From positions 10,926,020 to 10,990,019 of the forward strand of contig CM071574.1 in the NCBI GenBank assembly GCA_036426205.1: a DNA stretch of 64,000 nt. Direction: 5' to 3'. This DNA is from Ascaphus truei (lineage: Eukaryota > Chordata > Amphibia > Anura > Ascaphidae). The notes beneath the pieces are model-generated. The model saw only the letters and a list, made by a program, of their open reading frames with translations. It made no database searches and was not told the DNA's origin. Shown here piece by piece: positions 27,532 through 44,791 of this stretch (position 1 is its first letter; every line of letters begins with the position of its first letter). The position numbers were made by a program, and so were the translations under genes.

Positions 27532-29153
27532 ACAATAGTAAAGCAAAAAGGGATCAGCACTCAGCAATAAATCAGGAATAATCAATAAAATGCCATGTAA
27601 ACAAAGCAAATTTTACAAATCAGCATAGAATCTGCTATTTTAATGTGTGATTCTCACGGGGTATAAAGTATACTGTACAATAACTCAAAAGAGTCCCATG
27701 GGATAACACCTGGTCGATCCTGCCAGTTTCATATGCTTTGATGCAAAAACTCACCCGGCTCTCATAAGTGTTTAGACGGTGTGAAAAATATATATACACA
27801 CCAATAAAATGTGACTGTGCTTGATCAACAAAATTAGTGATGGTGTTCATAAACAAAAATAAATACTTAGTGATAAACAGCCTGTTGTCTTCGCTCTACC
27901 CTTGTGAGACCCTCCTATAGGGTGCCTAAAAGTAGTGTATAGGAAAGAAGGGGGGGGGGCAGCGCTGACAACAAGGACAATAATGTGCAAAGTGCAGGTG
28001 AGATTAATGAATGGTTAAATCTCACAGACTGTTGAAGCAATCCTCAAACGTCAACTGGCGATGAATGGTTCTTTTTCCTGTGATGCAGATGACCTTATAG
28101 CATAAAAACAGGCAGTAGGTCTCTTAGGGGCTCTGATGGTTGTTCTCCTGATGTGGTGCTCATATATAATAATATGAGAGACACACCATATGATACCATG
28201 CAAAAAAAGGGAAGAGGCAGGATATGTGTAGATGGTAACCATATATTAAAGACAAGGTCAGTGTAAGCCAAATCAAAACTCACATGAAAACCTTAGCATA
28301 AGGCATTGTACGATCGCAAGTTGTTTTCCTAGGGTGTAAAGTCACAGTCTCCACTGCTGGTAGGACTCACGTCTGGGTGCTGTAGTGCTAGCAGCTCCCA
28401 TGATCGTCTTGGAAGCCTCCGCTCCTCGCCTCGTAGCCGGCGCCTCCAACGCAATGACAAGATAGCACATTACGTGATGACGTCAACCCCTTCCGGATCA
28501 CACTTGCCAGTATTCTGCTAGGACTCAGACTCTACGCTTTTCACACCTTGATTCGTCGGGAGTCTTCCCTTTTTTTTGCATGGTATCATATGGTGTGTCT
28601 CTCATATTATTATATATGAGCACCACATCAGGAGAACAACCATCAGAGTCCCTAAGAGACCTACTGCCTGTTTTTATGCTATAAGTTCATCTGCATCACG
28701 GGAAAAAGAACCATTAATCGCCATTAGACGTTTGAGGATTGCTTCAACACTCTGTGAGATTTAACCATTCATTGATCTCACCTGCACTTATTTGCACATT
28801 ACTGTCCTTGTTGTCAGAGCTCCCCCCTTCTTTCCTAGTATCATATGCTTTTCTCCAAGATTAAGCCATGCGCGTGTAAGTACACAGGGCCGCTACCGCG
28901 AAACTGCAAAAGGCTCATTAAATCAGTTACAGTTCCTTTGATTGCTCACATTTTGTGAGTATATGTGTCCAAACTGTGTTATCCTATTGGACTCTTTCGA
29001 GCTATTGTATTCTTTTTACTTTATACCCTGTGAGGGTCTCACATTAAAATAGCACATTCTATGCTAATTTGCAAAATGTCCTTTGTCCACGTGGCATTTT
29101 ATTGATTATTCCTGATTTTTTGTTGAGTGCTGATTCATTTTTGCTTTACTAAA
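27532..29153. mobile_element. Large fold-back element, about 1.6 kb
   Basis: Inverted arms of roughly 600-700 bp: TAGTAAAGCAAAAAGGGATC at 27532 and its complement ending near 29153, TTTAATGTGTGATTCTCACG at 27640 with its complement at 29035, and GATTGCTTCAACA near 28738 paired with TGTTGAAGC near 28030. The centre (28340-28540) is GC-richer with CGTCAACCCCTTCCGGATC, and the minus strand at 28532-28560 carries a motif related to that in the 51.2-53.2 kb element. Non-coding; reading frames here are short and mirror each other in the two arms. Confidence 0.75.
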
Positions 29154-29244
29154 AGAAAATACAAATATCACTTGTGAGCAAATTCACACATCTCAGACAG
29201 GTTTCCGACTCTGCTTTTCACCATAATCTCTTAGCATACAGTGC

Positions 29245-29485
29245 TTCCACTGCAGCCAAGGATTCTGGGACATGACACAAAGATGAGCACACAGTTTCAC
29301 CTTTTACTTTCTGTCCGCTTTAACATGGACCCCTATGAGCTTATGCCTGCCGTATTACACAACTTTTCAGCACAGCCTTGGTTAAAGAAATACATAGCCA
29401 GTAAACCTACTCACAGACAGCTGTTTCAACCTTTTGGGTCTCTTCAGTGTGAGGCTGGTTATACTGGCTCTGCAATGTGAAATTG
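29245..29485 (-). repeat. Dispersed repeat (AGACCTGTCTGAGACATG family), copy 2, inverted
   Basis: Reverse complement carries CCAGTATAACCAGCCTCACA, GTTGAAACAGCTGTCTGTGA, GGCAGGCATAAG and CAGAATCCTTGGCTGCAGTG, matching the copies at 33790-34260 and 5266-5525 in the same order. Confidence 0.7.
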
Positions 29486-29606
29486 GAACCAACTTGGAGT
29501 GATTTATGGTTTACACGGTTAGTATCTATCACATGGAGCTCCTTTGTCCATTCTTTTAGGGAAATACAATGTGCGAATCAGGGATTGCAAATGTGTATTG
29601 CCTAAT

Positions 29607-29797
29607 CAAGGGGTGGCCAACTGCCATCCTCAAATGCCAACAACAGGCCAGGTATTAGGGATATCCTTACATTAGCACCGGTGGCTCAGTTAATGGCTCA
29701 GTTTTTGACTGAGACACTGATTGAGCCACCTGTGCTGAAAGGATATCTTTAAAATCTGACCAATTTATGGCCTTAAAGACTGGACTTGGCCACCCCT
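29607..29797. mobile_element. Palindromic hAT-type MITE, copy 5
   Basis: Ends CAAGGGGTGGCCAACTGCC and GGACTTGGCCACCCCT; interior palindrome around TGAGCCACCTGTGCTGA. No target duplication could be matched with confidence. Confidence 0.85.
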
Positions 29798-30384
29798 ATC
29801 AAACAGACGTAACTCTTGTCTAGAGAAAAATAATTCTTTCTCATTGTTGATCCAAGGATTAGATAAATGATTTGCCTGTAAAGAATCTGGTTCAAGAAGA
29901 ATGACCACTGCCTGGTTCAATTATTTATTGACAGTTAATAGGGGAAATACTTTAAAAGTACTGCTGACTGATTATTTTGTTCCCTTTTAACGGACGCATT
30001 AATGTGTCTTTAAAAAGGTTTTGACATGTTAGGAATTGTATCTCCATTTTTAAATTGTGCTTCATGACCACAGACAGTCAAGGTTATCTGGTAACTAAAT
30101 AAGAGCTGTATGTTTGAGGATAAATGATTAAACGACAACACTAATTTAATCTTAACAAATACCCATAGCAAATAACTTTGTTTCAGACCTGAATGTGCAT
30201 TTTTTAGCACAATATCCGATTGTATGAAAATAACATATTAAATTAATATAGTTAATTGTAGAGACTTAAAATTGTGCACGTTAGGTAAAAGGATTGGGCC
30301 ATCACTTCATCAAATATAGCCACAAATCCACATATCTCAAACCATTCAACAGCAGAATCACAGTGTCAGACATTTCATTGTTTG

Positions 30385-32030
30385 AGAGACAGAGGGTCAG
30401 GAGCGCACTCACATCCATGGGTATATACAAAAGAAGAAAAACTTACACATATAGTGCAAAATTTTTGGATAATAGTGATTCAAATAAATGATATGCAATT
30501 CACGCACATTTTCCGTGAGCGATAAGGGCTTTGTGGTTATAAAGAGTGATCACCTCGTACGTTGCTCCGATAGTGATGTCCGTCAGGATACAACCATGTA
30601 GAGAAACATGGGGAGGAGGATCCCATGCAGGATCCCAGGAGGGATCCTCCACCTATCCTCATCGGATCCCATGCAGGATCCCAGGAGGGATCCTCCTCCC
30701 CATCACTACCAAATCAACATAGGATGTGGTCACTCTTGATAACAACAAAGCCCTTATTGCTCACGGAGAATGTGAGTGAATTGCATATCATTTATTTGAA
30801 TCCCTATTATCAACACTTTTCTTGCACTATATGTGTATGTTTTTCTTCTTTTGTATATACCCCTGGACAGTGGCATAGCTAGAAATGAGCAGGCCCCCGG
30901 GCAAATATTTTTTCAGGGCCCCATTAAAAATCAACTTATTCTGTAGATTCAAAATTAAATATACCACACACATATAAATATAAATACTGTAAAGTAGAGG
31001 GTGGGAACTTCTCTGCACGCTCCCACAACGAGATTCAATAGCTGTTCCAGTGGCGGATTTCCCATTAGGCCTGGGGCAGCAAAAATGTCCACCCCCATAT
31101 AGATAAGTAATCTATATTTTATATGTAATCTATATTTATATGTGTGTGGTATATTTAATTTTGAATCTACAGAATAAGTTGATTTTTAATGGGGCCCTGA
31201 AAAAATATTTGCCCGGGGGCCCGCTCATTTCCAGCTATGCCACTTTCCAGGGGTTATTTTCAAATACTATTGGGCTTTTTATCCAAAGTTGTGTAAAATT
31301 CACCATACACTTTAAATAAATCAGCATAGTATTATAAGATAATACTGACTGCAATTTTTTTCTCACTCTCCTTATCTTCTCTCTCATCATTCCTCCTCAG
31401 CTCTCCATCTCATCACCATCGTCAGCTTCTCCCCATCATCATCCCCATCAGCTTCTCCCCCTCATCATATCTCCTCCAGTCCCCTCATTATCATTAGATC
31501 TCCCAAAGACCCTATAATCATCATCATCCTATCTCCTCCAGTCCCCCGGGCCCTCATCATCATAAATCATAATATCACCTCCCCCCCATGCCTAACTGGT
31601 TAATAGACTACGACTCAGAGACAGGCGGGGGGAGATGCTGGTATGCTGCGACGGCAAACATAGGTATTAAGGAATTGGCTGGTAGTTGTAGCAGAATCAC
31701 TTGAGTCATCAGAGCAGAGCAGGACCACAATCACACTCTAGCAGCAGACACTGGAAGTAACGGATCACACCGCTAGAGTGTGCTTCTCCCTGCCTTCCTC
31801 CTCTGACGCAAGTGATTATGCTAGTGCTACTGGCTAATTCTTTAATACCACCTGGGGCCGCGGCCGCAGAAAACCATCTCCCCCCGCCTGTCTCTGCCGC
31901 GGGACAGCGGGGGGGGGGGGGGAGAGCAGACCCCCGCAACAACGCAGGCCCTCGGGCTGTGGCTAGGCTTCTTGGACTATAGCTACGCCCTTGCCCCTGG
32001 ATGTGAGTGCGCTCCAGACCCTCTGTCTCC
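30385..32030. mobile_element. Small fold-back element interrupted by a nested hAT element
   Basis: GAGACAGAGGGTC at the left and GACCCTCTGTCTCC at the right begin inverted arms (left 30386-30555; right 30727-30867 plus 32002-32030). With the nested insert removed the element is about 0.5 kb. The loop carries a tandem duplicate of GGATCCCATGCAGGATCCCA at 30613-30706. Non-coding. Confidence 0.8.
30868..31993. mobile_element. Nested hAT-type element (CAGTGGCATAGCTAG) with exact 8-bp duplication
   Basis: Starts CAGTGGCATAGCTAG and ends CTATAGCTACGCCCTTG, which is its imperfect complement. CCCCTGGA flanks it exactly at 30860-30867 and 31994-32001, within the arm of the fold-back element. The interior includes an inverted copy of the left end (31125-31253), a CATCAT/CTCC-rich stretch (31380-31565) and a second palindrome (31610-31900, ACAGGCGGGGGGAGATG and complement). 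No transposase is seen. Confidence 0.85.
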
Positions 32031-32830
32031 AAAATCATATATAGACTTGGATTGAGTCCACTCCAGGAGCGGCACCTATTCAAGGGACTGTATACATTTG
32101 ACTTTCACCTTCACCAGTGTATTCACTTAGTTTAATTTAATTCAAAACGGTATTTGCGCTAGATTTTTCGTCTTCATTTAATTGTTTGAACAGATCGTCA
32201 GGATCTGAGAAGGAAACACACGAAACTAAGATCTCTCAAAAATATTGATAATCGTTATATTTTATTCCATTGGAGATAGTCTAGATCTTACATATATGCA
32301 GTTGATTAGTTATTTGTGATTTTTGGTATGAAACAGGAATTCAGACCTAATTTTGGGGGTCTATAGAGAGCCCGTTGATGGATAACTGCAGTAATATTAA
32401 TGCACTCATTTACAACCTTATTTTGACCAATGTATTACTATAATGTGAGAGAGAAGGAAGATTGGTTTCAAACAATTACTGATATCATCTCCTATTGGCT
32501 TTCATTGAATAGGTTATGTTTATATTCTGTTTTTCATTAGGAAAGGCATTTGAGAATATCAGTATTCCCTCCACATAACCCCAGATTTTCAATACAGCAA
32601 AGTAATCGAGCTGACAAAATACATTTGAAGAAGAATGGCATTTTGACTAAATGCTACTATGTTAACACAAAGCTACAGTGTATCATATCAGAGAACAGTA
32701 GAGGTCAGGCTATGAGAATGTCTCAGTAAGCACTCATCACATATGCCCAACATGTAATCCATTTGTGGTGAAAAAATAGAACTTGGTTATGTGAGTCACC
32801 AAACCATGACTTGATATTCATGATCTACTG

Positions 32831-33062
32831 CAGGGGTGCTCAACTCCAGTCTTCAAGCCCCCCAACAGGTCAAGTTTTCAGAGTATCCCTGCTTCAGCAC
32901 AGGTGGCTCAATCAGTCCCTGCTTCATCACAGGTGGCTTAATCAGTCCCTGCGTCAACACAGGTGGCTCAATCAGAGGTTTGAGCCACTTATGCTGAAGA
33001 TGGGATATCCTGAAAACCTGACCTGTTGGGAGGGCTTCAGGACTGGAGTTGAGCACCCCCAT
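32831..33062. mobile_element. Palindromic hAT-type MITE, copy 6, with internal expansion
   Basis: Ends CAGGGGTGCTCAACTCCAG and GGAGTTGAGCACCCCCAT. An exact duplication ATCTACTG flanks it (32823-32830, 33063-33070). Inside, the unit CACAGGTGGCTCAATCAGTC and its spacer are repeated three times, making this copy longer than the others. Confidence 0.92.
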
Positions 33063-33789
33063 ATCTACTGTGTACAGAATCCAAACTTTTGACTGGAGTA
33101 GCAAACATAACATTACCTGTACATTCAGACTGTTTTGTCCCTTTTTTTTTTTTAAACAAAATATGCACGCTTAAATATCCTACAGTATATCATACACCTC
33201 TACCCTCATTGGACAGATGCATGCATTATTATGTATAGTCTGGCCAAAGAGAGACATGATATCTACAATTGGATGGCCTTTTTAATGTCTGCCCCTATAT
33301 AATATTGCTTCACAAGAACTAAGGATACAGTTTATCATAACCTTAAGTTACAATAGAACCGAGACTGGAAGCCGTTTAAGTAAATACAGTATATTCATTA
33401 AAAAAAATGACTGCTCTGCATAATATTATATAATGGTAATTTATTTATATTACACCAGTATATTCCACAGCAAAGTACCATGTGGGCGAAGGAGAAAAAC
33501 AAGCAAACAGATTAACAGCAGTTTACACTTGAGAACACATCCAAGGGCATTAAATCTTAGTCATTACTTTGAATCCGACCATCCATTTATCATATCTGCA
33601 GTGTCTCCTCCACGTCTATAACAGTAAAGGCAAGTACTGTAGAAGTAATATGGAGGGGCCACACAGTTCTGGGTAGAAACAGGTGATTGAAGTAAAGGAG
33701 TTCAGGGAAGTTTTCTCGTTGATCAGATGTGTAGGTCTACTGTCTAGTGCTTAATATGTATATATAAGCATTGTACGCAAAGAGATAAT

Positions 33790-34260
33790 GGGGAACGACA
33801 GGACTGCAGACCTGTCTGAGGCATGTGAATGTGCTGACAAGTGATATTTTTATTTGCTGTATGATATACGGTGGCACCTTTTTTACCCACCATAACTTAT
33901 TTAATTTGTGGTTGAAACCTATCACATACTTCACAGTGCAGAGCCAGTATAACCAGCCTCACACTGATGAGACCCAAGAGGTTGAAACAGCTGTCTGTGA
34001 GTTGTATTGTATTGTATGTCTTTATTTATATAGCGCCATTAATGTACATAGCGAAGTTAGTTCACTTCTTTAATGTGGCAGGCATAATATAATAAGGAGC
34101 CATGTTAAAATGGATTTTAAGCAAAATGTGACTCTGTGCTCATTTACATGTCATTTTCCAGAATCCCTAGCTTCATAGGAAGCATTCTATGTTAGGAGAC
34201 CTGTTTGAGACATGTTAATGTGCCCACACGTGATATTTTTATTTCCTATACTTAAGGTGT
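33790..34260 (+). repeat. Dispersed/satellite-like repeat (AGACCTGTCTGAGACATG family), copy 3, interrupted
   Basis: GCAGACCTGTCTGAGGCATG at 33811 recurs as AGACCTGTTTGAGACATG at about 34198, so one unit plus the start of a second is present. Shared blocks include CAGAATCCCT, ACCCACCATAACTTA and GAGGTTGAAACAGCTGTCTG. A fragment with TTTATTTATATAGCGCCATT is inserted at about 34003-34060. Other copies lie at 5266-5525 and, inverted, 29245-29485. Confidence 0.7.
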
Positions 34261-34818
34261 AAGGAGTAAAATGAGAGTGCAATAATGGAAATTACAATAG
34301 TGCTGCAACGTATTTTAAATGTACCTGTGACTTTCTAAAATGAGTGTTAAGCAATATGCTTATGATGGGGGTAGGATTGTATTCTCATTTGCACAGGGAA
34401 AGTGGAGAAATCTTCGTGCTCATGAATGCAGTGTGGAGGAGCTGTGGGTATACTACATCTGCATTTTGGGGAAAGACCCCAAAACCAAAAAAGAGAAGGA
34501 CAAATTATCATATAGAGCTGAAGTGTGCAAAGGCCATAATAATAAAAAAATAACAAAAGATGTGCATACTGCCACATTTTCAACCTGTTCTTGTGATCAC
34601 AAACTATGATGCATGATTAGCAGTGTAACTTAAACCACATTATCCCCCAAAAATGATAATAAATGCACTATCACTACAAACAAAGAAAATACCCAAACAA
34701 TGCTGGTTAATTACTTACACTAACCGGTGAAGCTGCAAATCCATCCAAATAATTGTTGTCAAGTTCAACTAAGAGCTACCGCTACTTATACCGTACTCTA
34801 CTGGGAAGGTACTAGTAG

Positions 34819-34998
34819 GTGAGGAGTGGCCAACTCCAGTCTCCAAGGGCTACGATGATACTGAGGTACAGGTTTAGGCTTATCCCTGCTTCAGCACAGG
34901 TGGCTCAGTCATTGATTGAGCCGCCTGTGCTGAAGCTGGGATAGCCTTAAAACCTGACCTCTCGGTAGCCCTTGGAGACTGGAGTTGGCCACTCCTGC
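34819..34998. mobile_element. Palindromic hAT-type MITE, copy 7
   Basis: 180 bp with ends GAGGAGTGGCCAACTCCAG and GGAGTTGGCCACTCCTGC. Flanks ACTAGTAG (34811-34818) and ACTTGTAG (34999-35006) form an 8-bp target duplication with one mismatch. Confidence 0.9.
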
Positions 34999-35087
34999 AC
35001 TTGTAGATATTTGTAGTTTGGCCATTCTGCTCCCCTTACAAAATAGCTTAGTTCCGTTTTATCATGGCATTTGTTTTGAGTACTCAC

Positions 35088-35236
35088 CTGACTGGCTGTG
35101 CAGTTAGACAAGCATGTCTTGTTATCTTCTGCTAGGTAAAAATTAGTGGGACAGGCACAAGTGTGTGACTTTTGAGGCGATAACAGGCATAAGTGACTGC
35201 AGGCCCCATTATTAATTTTACAAGGGTGGGCAGGCA
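35088..35236 (-). CDS. LRP1B: LRP1B exon: EGF-like module closing the propeller unit
   Basis: 149 nt, entering phase 1 and leaving phase 0. A complete EGF-like module: [20 protein letters not shown], then [19 protein letters not shown], followed by LSNCTASQ. Six cysteines ([17 protein letters not shown]) are present. NC in NCTASQ supplies the first cysteine of the LDLa repeat finished in the next exon, and NCT is a sequon. Donor CAG/GTGAGT is consensus. Confidence 0.95.
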
Positions 35237-39764
<4,528 letters not shown>

Positions 39765-39964
39765 CTTTGTGTCTATTAGATCCATTCATGTCTGAAAATT
39801 CAATATGATTTTCATCAGCCCAGTAGATTCTTTTGTTGACATAATCTATTGTTAGAGCCATTGGTCTAGAAATCATTGTTTCTATGACAACACTTTGATT
39901 GGTGCCATCCATACCGACACGGCCAACATGTGGATATTCACAGCAGTCGATCCAGTACAAATAC
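39765..39964 (-). CDS. LRP1B: LRP1B exon: YWTD propeller, blades with YWID and YWAD
   Basis: 200 nt, entering phase 2 and leaving phase 1. Reads [20 protein letters not shown], then [20 protein letters not shown], then [20 protein letters not shown]. Two LY motifs, YWID and YWAD, with the conserved RVGMDG strand and PMALTIDYV. One sequon, NQS. The codon split over the upstream junction reads AGG (Arg); my memory of other LRP1B proteins has Gly there. Donor AAAG/GTAAGT is near-consensus. Confidence 0.95.
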
Positions 39965-42281
<2,317 letters not shown>

Positions 42282-42807
42282 CTAGAAGAATAAAACAAAT
42301 AACATAGACTAACGGAAGACTTCATTACTTTTAATTTGTTTTGCATTGTAAAGGATGTATAATCTGGTTTCATTGTAGTGACATCTACTGGAAAATAATA
42401 TGGATGTGAATGAATACAATAGATATATTTCTAGAATATATAGATGTACAGTGAATATTGTAGTTAAAGCCTGAATCTGCCATAGCTGACTCAAATGCAT
42501 TCAGTAGAAGAAAGACATGCACATACTGTAAGGTATCTGCTTTTTTAAACCAGTAATATTTCCTCGTTTGCAATAATAAAAACATCAGCTCTTCTGTTGT
42601 AATCTTTCAAAACCTTTGAATTATTTACTATTAATTAACAGCAATAATTGTGATATCGGGTGCTTATGAAATTTAATAGAATTACCAAAGATAGATTCAA
42701 CAGAACCTCTGTCTAGGATCAGTATCCAATGCCTGTGAAACACAGTTGTTAAGGAAACAATCATTATGAACAAATGCATGTTGATTGCATCATTAATGGG
42801 AAGTTAC
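42282..42807 (-). other. LRP1B intron (phase 0, GT-AG), 526 bp
   Basis: Ends GTAACT and TTCTTCTAG. AT-rich; no repeat or gene visible. Confidence 0.9.
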
Positions 42808-42930
42808 CTTTACATCGCTGCCATTCACAAACATTTTGTTTATTCGGCTGCCATTTGATCTGCTGGAATCAATCCAATAGACAACCTCTTCTCTGTGATC
42901 AAAATCCATTGCAACTGCATTGTTTAATCC
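42808..42930 (-). CDS. LRP1B: LRP1B exon: YWTD propeller, blade with YWID
   Basis: 41 codons, phase 0 at both ends. Reads [20 protein letters not shown], then [21 protein letters not shown]. The N-A-V-A-M-D-F-D and YW-I-D motifs are the LY-repeat signature. Two N-glycosylation sequons, NGS, are present (NGSR and NGSD). Acceptor CTTGTCAG, donor AAG/GTAACT. Confidence 0.95.
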
Positions 42931-44316
42931 CTGACAAGAATACAGGAAGTCATTCTCACAATGGTGTACAGTACATGTATACAAGGATACAACCATGATA
43001 CAAATAGTTACTGCATGTATTGTGTACTAAATTAAATAAGTATGACTAAAATACAAAGACAATGTAAAATATTATCCACATTCACCCTAAACATAATAAA
43101 ACACAGTATTTGAAATGCAATTAATAAATAGACACATGATGTATATTCTACTTTTGTAATTGTAATGTATAACCATAAACAAACTGCTCTGGTTAAAAAT
43201 CTACAGAAATAGGAACGTATCATCTTTATGAAAACTGTCAATGAAATGTGATTATGGTAATATAGAAACTCCAGATTATTATTTGTACTGAATATTAATA
43301 GGTATATTGAGGAGACACAATAATTTTGAGTTTTTTGTGTGTTCTACTGTAAGTATTTAGAAACAGTAGCAGTATACAGATGTAGTCAAGCTAAATTTTT
43401 CTCTCTGGTGTCACGTGTTAGGCTATATTGTGATATTATGTGCTAATGTAGCAGTTGGAATCATGTTATATTATCTGGGGGAACAATGTCCTATCGCTAC
43501 ATCTGTGTCATTGTAAATTGAGTGAATATAACATGTGAACAGAGTTGTGAATACCTGCACCATTTGCTTTAGGTTTCCCCCATGTAAACTGTAGTTGTGT
43601 CTTTTGCTGTGAGGGTTAGAAATGTTTGTGATAGAGGTGGCTGATATGGAATTACTAGAGCTGCTCCCAACAACTTGTTACAGTTAAATGATAACATATT
43701 TTACTAGATGTGAAATGGGGTGGAAGGTATCAATATTTTAAATCAGGCGTGTGCAAACCCTCCTAAAGAGCTTCCAACAAGCCAAGTTTTGAAGATCTAT
43801 TTAACAAAACCTTTTGCCTGAGTTTGCAAACCATGCAAATGTTGCCCTTTTTTGTTCGTGAAAAAGTTGCGGCTTCATCAAAGTTCGCAGCAATTTGCCA
43901 GGCCTTATTTCAAAGTGCATTTCAATTTTTTTTATGTGCTAACCCTCATCCAGAACCTGGGAGATATGCTAATTGTCATCATTTTAATATATTTGCATAT
44001 TCAAATTATCCATGTTTTGTATAAAGGAGCGTTCTCCTGTGCAGGGACTTGTGACTCTTTATACACTTTCAATTTCACAAAGTGAGTACAATCTTGAACA
44101 ACATAATTCTGCAACGCCTCACTAGGCGGGATTGCTACTTTCAAGATCATTGTACTTTGAAGTGCTAAGTCAATGTTAGAGGCCTGCTACATTTTAGTAA
44201 AACTCTGGGACAATATTGCCACAATAGGAAACAATTACAATACAAATGTTGTCCCAATTCAACTACTGTATATTCAAATGTTTAAAAATATTAAACACAT
44301 ATTTTAAATATCTAAC
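42931..44316 (-). other. LRP1B intron (phase 0, GT-AG), about 1.4 kb
   Basis: Donor GTTAGA, acceptor TTCTTGTCAG. Mostly AT-rich sequence. A degraded half copy of the palindromic MITE may lie at 43744-43798 (GTGTGCAAACCCTCCTAAAG, then CCAACAAGCCAAGTTTTGAA). Nothing else recognised. Confidence 0.85.
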
Positions 44317-44402
44317 CTGTTTCAGCATTGTGTAGTTAGATCCATCTGTGCTGATTTTTCTGATTTCATGATGATCAGCAAGAAGTAGGAAGGGATCCTC
44401 AT
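44317..44402 (-). CDS. LRP1B: LRP1B exon: start of YWTD beta-propeller
   Basis: A short exon of 86 nt (two bases finishing a codon, then 28 codons), [18 protein letters not shown] then [11 protein letters not shown]. It is the entry strand of blade 1; the (F/L)L(L)A..(E)IR(K/R)I pattern is conserved in LRP propellers. NYT is a potential N-glycosylation site. Acceptor GCGTGTAG lacks a strong pyrimidine tract; donor CAG/GTTAGA. Confidence 0.9.
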
Positions 44403-44791
44403 CTACACGCAACCAAAATTTTATATTAATACTTTAACCAGCACAGTTAGAAATAATGCAGAAAATGCAAAATTATTAGCTTTCACAAATATAGTGAGGA
44501 ATAATTTTCAGCGCTAAAAGCACATTCAGAATGGAATTTGTAAGGTATTTCATATAAAGGCAATCAATTATTTATTTACAATTGGTAAATCAAGAAGAGT
44601 TTCTTTATTAAAGTATTTATTCTGCACAGACATATGAAAACCTAATGAGTTCAGCAAAAGAACAGACTTTTCAAAGCTCACAATTTTCCTGAATTTTATT
44701 AAAGTTCATATGCAGCTATAGGTTTTAATTATCCTTGAATTCTATGGTTTTACATATCAGGACATAATAACAACCATCTGTTCCTAAGCAG

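Noticed and set aside
31709..32083. 124-codon minus-strand frame
   Set aside because: Lies across a nested hAT repeat and its palindrome; Pro/Ser/Arg-rich low-complexity product.
34340..34609. 89-codon frame MSVKQYAYDGGRIVF...
   Set aside because: No known domain, no regulatory context, overlaps equally long frames on other strands.
43744..43798. Another palindromic MITE
   Set aside because: Only a half copy with many changes; mentioned in the intron entry but too weak for its own feature.
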